Positions 56,897 through 64,000 of a stretch of DNA of 64,000 nt are shown here, in pieces. Below the pieces are notes generated by a model that saw only the letters and a program-made list of their open reading frames with translations, did not search any database and was not told the origin of the DNA. The stretch is from Alphaproteobacteria bacterium (GTDB lineage: Bacteria; Pseudomonadota; Alphaproteobacteria; ATCC43930; CGMCC-115725), in assembly GCA_028871455.1 (NCBI GenBank), contig JAGWNF010000013.1:17024-81023 (forward strand), given 5' to 3'. Position 1 is the first letter of the stretch. Each line of letters begins with the position of its first letter. Made by a program: the position numbers and the translations under genes.

Positions 56897-59846
56897 TTAC
56901 TCGAATCTCCCGCTTGCCGCCGACGACGCGGCCGCCGCTGTCGGTTTCGTGCATTGGGATGAGGCCGCCGCCGACTCGCACGACGCGGATCTCGCGGGTT
57001 TCATGCGCGATCTTGCCGCGGATGCCATTGGCCGCCAGTTGCTCACCACATTCTTTGGCAACAGCCCGTACCTAGCCCATTGCTGTCTCAGGAAGCCGGC
57101 CCTGCTCGCCCGGCTGTGGCGCCGGGGTGTCGCGGCTACTTTCGCCGAACTCATTTCCCGGCTCAACCGCGATCTCGCGCCGACATTGCCGCGCGAAGTA
57201 CTCGCCGCCGAACTGCGGCGTCTGAAACGGGGCGTGGCCCTGACGGTCGCGATCGCCGATATCGCGGGTTTGTGGCCGGTCGACCGCGTGATGGGCGCGC
57301 TGAGCCGCTTCGCCGAAGGGGCGTTGGCCCTGGCCGTGCGCCATCTTCTTTGCGACGCCATGGCGCGCGGTCAGTTCCAGGCGGGTGCCGCCGATGATCC
57401 GGCGCGCGACAGCGGCTTCATCGTGTTGGCGATGGGCAAGCTCGGTGCCGGCGAACTCAATTACTCGAGCGACATCGATGTCGTCATGCTGTTCGATCCG
57501 GACAAGGCGCGCGTCTCCGGCGACGCCGGCGCGCAAGCGCTGTTCACGCGCATGGCCCAAGACCTTGTCCGCCTGATGGCAGAGCGCACGGAGGACGGTT
57601 ACGTCTTCCGCACCGACCTGCGGTTGCGCCCTGATCCCGGCTCGACGCCGCCGGCGCTCTCGCTTCCGGCAGCGCTCGCCTACTACGAGAGCGCGGGACA
57701 AAACTGGGAACGCGCGGCACTGATCCGCGCGCGGCCCGTCGCCGGCGACCTCGATGCCGGGCGCGCGTTCCTCGCTGCGCTGACGCCGTTCCTGTGGCGC
57801 AAGCATCTTGATTTCGCGGCGATTCAGGACATCCACTCGATCAAGCGACAGATCCATGCGCAGCGCGGCGGCGCGCGCATCGCCGTCGCCGGCCATAACA
57901 TCAAGCTCGGCCGCGGCGGCATCCGCGAAATCGAATTCTTCGCACAGACGCAGCAACTGATCTGGGGCGGCCGCGAGCCTGAACTGCGTCAGCGCGGCAC
58001 AATCGCCGCCCTCACAGCGCTCGCCATGGCCGGTCATATCTCGCTACAGACAGCGGACGAACTTGCCGAAGCCTACGGATTTCTGCGCCGCGTCGAACAC
58101 CGCCTGCAAATGATTGACGACGCGCAAACGCATACGATTCCGGAGAACGCCGCGGAGGTGCGGCGCCTCGCTGTCTTTCTCGGTTTCGACACCGCAGACG
58201 GCTTCACCGCCGCTCTCACGCGGCGGCTCGAAATCGTCGAAGGCCACTATGCGAATCTGTTCGAAGAAGCACCGTCGCTCGCTGCGCCGGGCAATCTCGT
58301 CTTCACTGGCACTGAAGACGATCCTGAAACATTGCGGACTCTGTCAGGCCTCGGCTTCGCCGAACCGCAGACCATCGCATCCATTGTTCGCGCCTGGCAT
58401 CATGGCCGCTATCGTGCCACCCGAAGCCAGCGGGCCCGCGAGCTTTTGACCGAATTGGTGCCGATTTTGCTCCGGTCGTTCGGCGCGGCAGCGGCGCCTG
58501 ATGCAGCGTTTATCCGATTCGATCATTTTCTCGGCCGGCTTCCCGCCGGCGTGCAGCTATTTTCGCTGCTTTATCAAAATCCGGCGCTACTTGACCTACT
58601 GGCCGAGCTCATGGGCGCGGCGCCGACGCTCGCGGAAACCATGATGCAGCGACCGGGCGTACTCGACGCCGTGCTCACCGCCGGATTCTTCGATCCACTG
58701 CCGCCGCGCCCGGCTCTTGGCGCCGATTTGGGCCGGCTGCTCGACCGCACCCATCATGCCGAGGAGGTGCTCGACGTCGCGCGCCGCTGGGTCGCCGAAC
58801 GGAAGTTCCAGATCGGCATCCAGGTACTGCGTGGCCGCCTGGACGGTGAGACCGCCGGCGGCGCGTTCGCCGACGTGGCGGAAACGGCGCTCGCCGAACT
58901 TTTGCCGCGGGTCACCGCCGATTTCGTGCGCGGCTACGGCACCATCCGCGGCGGCGCCATCGTCGTGCTCGGTCTCGGAAAGCTCGGCAGCCGCGAAATG
59001 ACCTTCGCTTCCGACCTCGACCTGATCCTCGTTTATGACGCGCCGACCGATGCCGAAAGCACCGGCGGTACACAAGCGCTGGCGGCTTCGACGTACTACG
59101 CCCGTTTGTCGCAGCGCTTCATCAACGCCCTAACCGCCGCGACCGCCGAGGGCCGGCTCTATGACGTCGACATGCGGTTGCGACCCTCGGGCACTGCCGG
59201 ACCTGTTGCCTCCAGCTTCGAAGCCTTCCATCGCTATCATCGCGAACTCGCTTGGACATGGGAGCAGATGGCGCTAACACGCGCGCGTCCGGTAGCCGGC
59301 AATCCAGCATTGTGCGAACGCGTGATGGCCGAAATTCGGTCGGTGCTGAGCCGGCCGCGGGACGCCGAAACGCTTGCGCGCGACGTCGTAACGATGCGGA
59401 TGCGAATCGCCGACGCTCATCGCCACCCGATACCTTTCGACGTCAAACATCGCAATGGCGGCATGGTCGATATCGAGTTCATCGCGCAGTACCTGCAACT
59501 CCGCGACGCCAGCCGCGCCGATCGGATCCTCCATCCGAATACGCGGGCCGCCCTCGCGGCCCTTGCCACTGCCGGGTCGCTTCCCGCGGCAGATGCCGAG
59601 AGGCTTCGACAAGCATTGGCGCTGTGGCGAAATGTGCAAAGTTTGCTCAAATTGACGGCCGTCGAGCCATTCGACGAGTCGAATACGCCCGTCGCAGTTA
59701 AGGACCTGATCGCGCGCGGCGCCGGTACAATTGACTTCGCGGCGCTCGCGCGGGATATGGATGCCACCGCCCTGGATGCCCACCAGCTGTTTCGGCGCAT
59801 CGTCGAGACGGCAGCGGCCCGGATGGCGGAGGAGCGCGCGCCATGA
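56874..59846 (+). CDS. glnE: Bifunctional glutamine synthetase adenylyltransferase/adenylyl-removing enzyme
   Basis: This 990-aa enzyme adenylylates and deadenylylates glutamine synthetase under PII control. There are two nucleotidyltransferase halves: [19 protein letters not shown] near residue 199 (removal) and [19 protein letters not shown] near 713 (addition), each followed by a helical GlnD-type domain. It is divergent from the AsmA-like gene with overlapping starts, and its stop overlaps the bcp ATG. Confidence 0.96.
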   Translation: MPLSSFDTYSNLPLAADDAAAAVGFVHWDEAAADSHDADLAGFMRDLAADAIGRQLLTTFFGNSPYLAHCCLRKPALLARLWRRGVAATFAELISRLNRDLAPTLPREVLAAELRRLKRGVALTVAIADIAGLWPVDRVMGALSRFAEGALALAVRHLLCDAMARGQFQAGAADDPARDSGFIVLAMGKLGAGELNYSSDIDVVMLFDPDKARVSGDAGAQALFTRMAQDLVRLMAERTEDGYVFRTDLRLRPDPGSTPPALSLPAALAYYESAGQNWERAALIRARPVAGDLDAGRAFLAALTPFLWRKHLDFAAIQDIHSIKRQIHAQRGGARIAVAGHNIKLGRGGIREIEFFAQTQQLIWGGREPELRQRGTIAALTALAMAGHISLQTADELAEAYGFLRRVEHRLQMIDDAQTHTIPENAAEVRRLAVFLGFDTADGFTAALTRRLEIVEGHYANLFEEAPSLAAPGNLVFTGTEDDPETLRTLSGLGFAEPQTIASIVRAWHHGRYRATRSQRARELLTELVPILLRSFGAAAAPDAAFIRFDHFLGRLPAGVQLFSLLYQNPALLDLLAELMGAAPTLAETMMQRPGVLDAVLTAGFFDPLPPRPALGADLGRLLDRTHHAEEVLDVARRWVAERKFQIGIQVLRGRLDGETAGGAFADVAETALAELLPRVTADFVRGYGTIRGGAIVVLGLGKLGSREMTFASDLDLILVYDAPTDAESTGGTQALAASTYYARLSQRFINALTAATAEGRLYDVDMRLRPSGTAGPVASSFEAFHRYHRELAWTWEQMALTRARPVAGNPALCERVMAEIRSVLSRPRDAETLARDVVTMRMRIADAHRHPIPFDVKHRNGGMVDIEFIAQYLQLRDASRADRILHPNTRAALAALATAGSLPAADAERLRQALALWRNVQSLLKLTAVEPFDESNTPVAVKDLIARGAGTIDFAALARDMDATALDAHQLFRRIVETAAARMAEERAP

Positions 59847-60310
59847 GTCTCGAAATCGGCGACAAGGCACCCGACTTCACCTTGCCGACCGACGGTGGCG
59901 GCACCCTGAAACTCTCGGACCTCAGGGGCAAGATGGTTGTGTTGTATTTCTATCCGAAGGACGACACCTCGGGATGCACGGCCGAAGCCTGTCAGTTCCG
60001 CGATCTCTTGCCGAAATTTGGCCGGACCGACGCGACCGTCGTCGGCATATCGCGCGATTCGGTGGCCGCGCACGACAAATTCAAGAAAAAATACAAGCTG
60101 CCCTTCACGCTCGCTTCCGACCATGAAGGCAAAGTGACGGAGCGCTATGGCGTCTGGGTTCAGAAAAGCATGTACGGCCGAAAGTACATGGGCATCGAGC
60201 GCAGCACGTTTCTGATCGATGACAAGGGCGCAATCCGTGGCATTTGGCGGAAGGTCAAGGTGCCGGGACACGCCGAGGAGGTTTTGGCCACCATCAAGGC
60301 TGCGCCATGA
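59843..60310 (+). CDS. bcp: Thiol peroxidase Bcp (peroxiredoxin Q)
   Basis: This 155-aa cytosolic peroxidase reduces H2O2 and organic peroxides. The peroxidatic Cys45 and resolving Cys50 lie in [15 protein letters not shown], the atypical 2-Cys pattern of PrxQ. GTHIN-type context and [14 protein letters not shown] at the end are usual. It is coupled to glnE by ATGA. Confidence 0.95.
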   Translation: MSLEIGDKAPDFTLPTDGGGTLKLSDLRGKMVVLYFYPKDDTSGCTAEACQFRDLLPKFGRTDATVVGISRDSVAAHDKFKKKYKLPFTLASDHEGKVTERYGVWVQKSMYGRKYMGIERSTFLIDDKGAIRGIWRKVKVPGHAEEVLATIKAAP

Positions 60311-60371
60311 CGATGGAGCCCCGGCGGCCGCAACTACGGCCTGTTAATCGGTTCGCTGCTATGATGAGCCG

Positions 60372-60725
60372 ATGGTGACTGCCATGATGCATCGCAAAGC
60401 GGATTTCGCCGGCGCCATCCTTGCCCTGGCGGTATTTCTCGCGGCGGTGATTCCCATTGCGAATGCGGGCGATACCATCGTGGTCAGCCAGCGCAACCGG
60501 CAGTTTCACCCGGACACGCTGACCATCGCGCGCGGCACGGTCGTGCACATCATCAATGACGACCGGGTGACCCACCACGTCTACGTCGATTCGCCCGCTA
60601 TGAAATTCGATTCCGGCGAGCAGCCGGTCGGTACGACGGTGGACCTCGAGTTCGATCATCCCGGCACCTATCAGGTGCTGTGCGCGATCCATCCCACCAT
60701 GCACCTGACGGTGACGGTGAAATAA
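60372..60725 (+). CDS. Cupredoxin (plastocyanin-like), exported
   Basis: This 117-aa protein has a signal peptide at about 1-32 (ILALAVFLAAVIPIANAG). The copper ligands of a type 1 site are visible: His in VTHHVYV and Cys, His and Met in LCAIHPTMHL. It is a periplasmic blue-copper electron carrier and converges on a di-haem peroxidase, for which it could be the electron donor; that is inference. ATGs at codons 5 and 6 are alternatives. Confidence 0.88.
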   Translation: MVTAMMHRKADFAGAILALAVFLAAVIPIANAGDTIVVSQRNRQFHPDTLTIARGTVVHIINDDRVTHHVYVDSPAMKFDSGEQPVGTTVDLEFDHPGTYQVLCAIHPTMHLTVTVK

Positions 60726-60726
60726 T

Positions 60727-61806
60727 TCAGCGCGGCAGGATGGGAACGTCGGTCGGCTTGGGATCGGCGGTTAGGGTGTCGAGAAACGCGATCAGATCGG
60801 ATTTCTCGGCCGCGGTGAGATGAAGCGGCTTGATGAAATCGGCGCGACTCGGCCGGTCGATGCCGCCACGATTATAGAGATCGATGACATCGGCCAGCGT
60901 CGCATCGGAGCCGTTATGCATATAGGGCGCGCGTCGCGCCACGTCGCGCAACGTCGGCACTTTGAATGCGTATTTCAACTTGACTGAAGTCGGGAACAGC
61001 CTACCGCGGCCGATGTCGGTGCCGGTGGCGGTCCCGACGTCGTAGAACCCTTCGTCGGTGAAGGCCCAACCCGTATGGCACTCAGCGCATTGGGCCTTGC
61101 CATTGAATAGCACGAAGCCACGCTTCGCCTGGGCGCTGATTGCGTGCTCATCGCCGGCGATCCAGCGGTCGAACGGCGCCGTACCCGAGACAATGGTGCG
61201 CTCGAATGTTGCGAGTGCGTCGGCAATATGGGCCTCGGTGATCGCGTGATCGGGAAATGCCGCAGCGAAAGCCGCGCGATACCCTGGAATGGCCTGGAGC
61301 GCATGAATCAAGTCGGCTGGTTTGCGATTCATGATCCCCGAGTTGGTGATCGGGCCGGCGAATGCGACCACTTCGAGTGAGTGGAATCGTCCGTCCCAGC
61401 CGAGAGCCGGTGCCCACGCGACATTGAGCAGCGTCGGCGTGTGCGTCTTCATTTCGTGAACACCCATGCCGAGGCGCAGGCCATCGGTCCACGACAGCGC
61501 CGGATTGTGGCAGCTGGCGCAGGATTGGGTGCCGCTGCCCGAGATGATCGGGTCCCAGAACAACAACTCGCCAAGATGCGCTTTTGCCTTGGAATACGGA
61601 TCATCGGCCGGAAACGGCGTCAGCTTGGGACGTACATACTGGGCCTTCAACTTCGCCAAATCGACGGTCGGCGCGGCCTGTGCTGAGGATTCGGGCGAGC
61701 CGGGATGAATTACGACGGCCGCCGCGACGAGACACGTGACCACCAGCACCGCAACGTGCGTCGCGCGGTGTTGCGCGAGCTTTTTGATCGTATCGGCAAT
61801 CAGCAT
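60727..61806 (-). CDS. Di-haem cytochrome c peroxidase (MauG/CcpA family)
   Basis: This 359-aa periplasmic enzyme reduces H2O2 with electrons from small redox proteins. The N-terminal hydrophobic segment (about 18-34) is a signal anchor. Two haem-binding motifs CASCH and CAECH are present, and RAPYMHNGS near the C-terminus is a typical second-haem Met region. Its ATG lies inside the end of the histidine kinase gene (7-bp overlap), and it converges on the cupredoxin gene. Confidence 0.92.
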   Translation of the reverse strand: MLIADTIKKLAQHRATHVAVLVVTCLVAAAVVIHPGSPESSAQAAPTVDLAKLKAQYVRPKLTPFPADDPYSKAKAHLGELLFWDPIISGSGTQSCASCHNPALSWTDGLRLGMGVHEMKTHTPTLLNVAWAPALGWDGRFHSLEVVAFAGPITNSGIMNRKPADLIHALQAIPGYRAAFAAAFPDHAITEAHIADALATFERTIVSGTAPFDRWIAGDEHAISAQAKRGFVLFNGKAQCAECHTGWAFTDEGFYDVGTATGTDIGRGRLFPTSVKLKYAFKVPTLRDVARRAPYMHNGSDATLADVIDLYNRGGIDRPSRADFIKPLHLTAAEKSDLIAFLDTLTADPKPTDVPILPR

Positions 61807-63713
61807 GACGCCACCGTTGCAATTTGAGGCTTGCGCACGGCCTCAGGCAGCAACACCGTGACGGTGGTGCCGTGTCCCGGCTCACTTGCGATTTCCAATC
61901 GGCCGCCGTGTAGCTCAATGATGCTTTTGCACAGCGGCAGCCCCATGCCGGTACCCTCGTATCGGCGCGACAGGCTGCTGTCGACTTGGCTGAAGGGCGA
62001 GAGTGCCACCGGAATGTCCTCTGCACGCATGCCGATGCCGGTATCTGCAACCGACACGGCGACGAGGCCGGCACCGTCGCGTCGCGCCGAAAGCGTGATG
62101 CGACCACCGGCCGGCGTAAACTTGATGGCGTTCGAGACCAGCTGATGAAGGATGCGCCGCACGCGCAACGGATCGGCCATCAACCAGAGTCCGGCGTCGT
62201 CCGATGCGACGGTCAACGACAGCTGACCGCGTTCGGCATCGCGCACGAAGAATTCGGCCGCTTGCGTCATTGCCGAATGCGCCTCGACTGGCTCCGGCAT
62301 GATCTCGAGGCTACCGCCTTCGCATTTTGCGAAATCGAGTATGTCATTGATCATCTCCAGCAGGTGCCGGCCACTGCGCATGATGTCGTTGGCAAATTCC
62401 TTGTACGACGGCTGGCCAACCGGTCCGATCATCTCGCCGGCGATGATCTCCGAGAAGCCGATTACTGCGTTGAGCGGCGTTCGCAACTCGTGGCCCATGT
62501 TCGCGAGGAACTCGGTCTTGGCGCGGTTCGCCGTCTCGGCCTGTTCCTTTGCCACGCTCAACGCGAGCTCGCGCTCCTTGATTGCGGAGAAATCGCTGAT
62601 GATCACGACAAAGCCGCCGTCGGAGGTGGCGCTGCGACTCAGATGCAACCAACGAACGCCGTCAACGTAGAGCTCACCGCGCGGCTGCGCCAGCGCCTGT
62701 TCGAGCATGCTCGGGAACGGCGCGCCGGGCGTCAGATGGCCGGCTAGCGTCGGGAAAAACGCGGTGACCTGCGAATTCGCGATCAGGATATGGCCAGTGG
62801 CGTCGGCGAGAACCACGCCCTCGGCACTGTTCTCGAGCGAATTAACCAGTCGGGTCTGGGCCGACCGGCGCGCGGCGATTTCGCGATCCATCATGCCGCG
62901 GATGTTGTCGCGCATGACGGCCATCGAACCGAGAAGCTGGCCGAGTTCGTCGTTGCCGGCGATCGTGATCTCAACGTCGAGCTCGCCTTCTGCGATGCGT
63001 CGGGCGGCCGAGGATGCGACTGCGATCGGCCAGACCATACGCCGCGCGAGCAGCAGCGCAATCACGCCACCGAGCAAGACGGCGATCAGCGTTGCACCAA
63101 TACTCAGACTCCGATAGCGCGCGATCGAGGCGAGCGCGCTCTCGCGAAATTTGAAACCGTCCTCCGCCATCAGCTCGACAAGATTATCGAAGTCGTCGTC
63201 GATCGCCTTGGCGCTAGCAAGCAGAGTTTCGCGATCGGCCTGGTCGTCAACGCCGTTGATCAGCTCGCGGCGCAGCTTGTCCCAGCTGGCGACGGCCGCC
63301 GCGGTCGCGTGTGCGGCCGCTCCGGCACGGGCGGACAGGGATCGGCCTTCGGTCACCGAGAGGTCCTCCGCGACTGACGCCGCCAGATCGTTCATCCGCG
63401 CGTCGAGCTCGCGCCGGCGTGCCGGATCTTGGGTCATCACGCGATCGGTCAAGGCGACTTCTAAGGCCGTGAAGTTCGACAGCGCCAGCCGGGCATAGCT
63501 GATCGACATCAGTGGCTTGTCGTAAGTCTCGACGACCAGCCGACCGGCACCGACCACGTTATTGACGGCATAGAAGCCGAGCATGCCGGTCAGTGCCGCA
63601 AGCGCGAAGAACGCGAGCAGAATCTTGCCGCGGATCGTCACGCTCATCGTGCGCACCATGCGCGCGAGGGTATGCAACCCGATCCGGGTATCGGCATGCG
63701 GCTGCTGAGACAC
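61800..63713 (-). CDS. Membrane sensor histidine kinase with HAMP and PAS domains
   Basis: This 637-aa kinase has membrane helices at about 28-50 and 205-225 around a periplasmic four-helix-like sensor. A HAMP domain (RRMVWPIAVASSAARRIAEG), a PAS-like segment (ENSAEGVVLADATGHILIA), HisKA with the phospho-His in MGHELRTPLNAVIGFSEI, and HATPase (VSNAIKFTPAGG, DTGIGM, GTGMGLPLCK) follow. No response regulator is next to it. The GTG at 63713 is the longest start; ATGs at 63659 and 63647 are alternatives. It overlaps the downstream peroxidase gene. Confidence 0.9.
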   Translation of the reverse strand: MSQQPHADTRIGLHTLARMVRTMSVTIRGKILLAFFALAALTGMLGFYAVNNVVGAGRLVVETYDKPLMSISYARLALSNFTALEVALTDRVMTQDPARRRELDARMNDLAASVAEDLSVTEGRSLSARAGAAAHATAAAVASWDKLRRELINGVDDQADRETLLASAKAIDDDFDNLVELMAEDGFKFRESALASIARYRSLSIGATLIAVLLGGVIALLLARRMVWPIAVASSAARRIAEGELDVEITIAGNDELGQLLGSMAVMRDNIRGMMDREIAARRSAQTRLVNSLENSAEGVVLADATGHILIANSQVTAFFPTLAGHLTPGAPFPSMLEQALAQPRGELYVDGVRWLHLSRSATSDGGFVVIISDFSAIKERELALSVAKEQAETANRAKTEFLANMGHELRTPLNAVIGFSEIIAGEMIGPVGQPSYKEFANDIMRSGRHLLEMINDILDFAKCEGGSLEIMPEPVEAHSAMTQAAEFFVRDAERGQLSLTVASDDAGLWLMADPLRVRRILHQLVSNAIKFTPAGGRITLSARRDGAGLVAVSVADTGIGMRAEDIPVALSPFSQVDSSLSRRYEGTGMGLPLCKSIIELHGGRLEIASEPGHGTTVTVLLPEAVRKPQIATVASC

Positions 63714-63855
63714 TCTTGGGTTTCCCTAGGCCGAACCGCACCTAGAGTGGGGTCGTTGCAGCTAAATTTAGGTTAAAACACAGATTTACCGCCTGTTGTG
63801 CATGTCTCGGCTCAACGAGTGCGCAACAAGCTTTCCGGCCGTTAACGAATAGCTC

Positions 63856-64000
63856 TCATGCGGGTCCGAAGAGTGTCGGGTCTGCGAATTCGTCGCCGCG
63901 GGCCTGTTCGAACTCCTGGTTGTAGCGGCGGAGCGCGTAGGCTTCGGTGACGAAGCCGATGACTTTGCGGTCGGTAGCGCTGGCGAGGACGGGCAGCGCC
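63856..64000 (-). CDS. C-terminal end of a CBS-domain chloride-channel-type protein (partial)
   Basis: The minus strand from the edge reads ALPVLASATDRKVIGFVTEA followed by YALRRYNQEFEQARGDEF and stops at 63856. This is the end of a CBS domain followed by a short charged tail, as at the end of ClcA-type chloride channels with CBS pairs in Alphaproteobacteria. The membrane part is outside the window, so the channel assignment is a guess from the tail. Confidence 0.6.
   Translation of the reverse strand, partial: ALPVLASATDRKVIGFVTEAYALRRYNQEFEQARGDEFADPTLFGPA

Noticed and set aside
1..64000. CRISPR array, rRNA operon, insertion sequence or prophage core
   Set aside because: No regularly spaced repeats, rRNA signatures, transposase or phage structural genes were found; the only mobile trace is the integrase remnant near 29.4 kb.

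Overview
The window is a compact, GC-rich stretch of alphaproteobacterial chromosome. It most resembles the Rhodospirillales, judged from gene order (rpoZ-rsh-pdxJ-acpS-lepB-rnc-era-recO, smpB-dapA, pyrB-pyrC-plsY-dprA-topA-rnr, DUF6476/rluD-rpoH, gatCAB), a bifunctional Rsh, and family-typical proteins such as DUF1194 and bactofilin. Nearly all of it is housekeeping sequence. Genes are packed with 4-bp start/stop overlaps, convergent pairs share stop bases, and two divergent pairs overlap at their start codons.

Layout. 1-6.6 kb (minus): rpoZ, rsh, pdxJ, acpS, lepB, rnc, era and the start of recO. 6.7-9.3 kb (minus): a GT4 glycosyltransferase and an AlgD-like sugar-nucleotide dehydrogenase; a matching manC/algA-type bifunctional enzyme lies at 30.3 kb. 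9.4-13 kb: pyrE, a frameshifted XRE regulator behind a perfect palindrome, folK, a NYN-domain protein and a family-5 uracil-DNA glycosylase. 13.1-17.5 kb: smpB, dapA, slt, a haloacid dehalogenase and a threonine-dehydratase remnant. 17.5-27.1 kb (mostly minus): the most distinctive block. It holds bactofilin, an M23 peptidase, a LapG-like transglutaminase-fold cysteine protease, a ribbon-helix-helix/PAS protein, an unknown protein, a prepilin peptidase, and a complete type I secretion system (HlyD-type adaptor, LapB-type ABC exporter, TolC).

27.4-30.3 kb: a strong small-RNA candidate, folP, folB, a decayed tyrosine integrase beside tRNA-Ser(GCU), and a conserved-looking 71-aa protein with a strong ribosome binding site. 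31.8-44.3 kb: gatBAC, ruvX, pyrB, a dihydroorotase homologue lacking its metal-binding histidines, plsY, dprA, topA and an N-terminally short rnr. 44.4-53.6 kb: an S41 protease, two exported proteins, an ornithine-decarboxylase-type enzyme with a long leader, DUF6476, rluD, rpoH, anmK and tyrS. 53.6-64 kb: a giant AsmA/YhdP-like protein, glnE, bcp, a cupredoxin, a di-haem peroxidase overlapping a sensor kinase, and the end of a CBS-domain chloride-channel-type gene.

Reading as a system. The secretion block pairs the exporter needed for a large surface adhesin with the type of periplasmic protease that releases such adhesins, plus an unusual RHH-PAS protein. The adhesin and the usual c-di-GMP receptor are not in this window. 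Several genes show decay or indels (XRE regulator, integrase, threonine dehydratase, rnr 5' end), so either this lineage is losing accessory functions or the assembly carries small errors.
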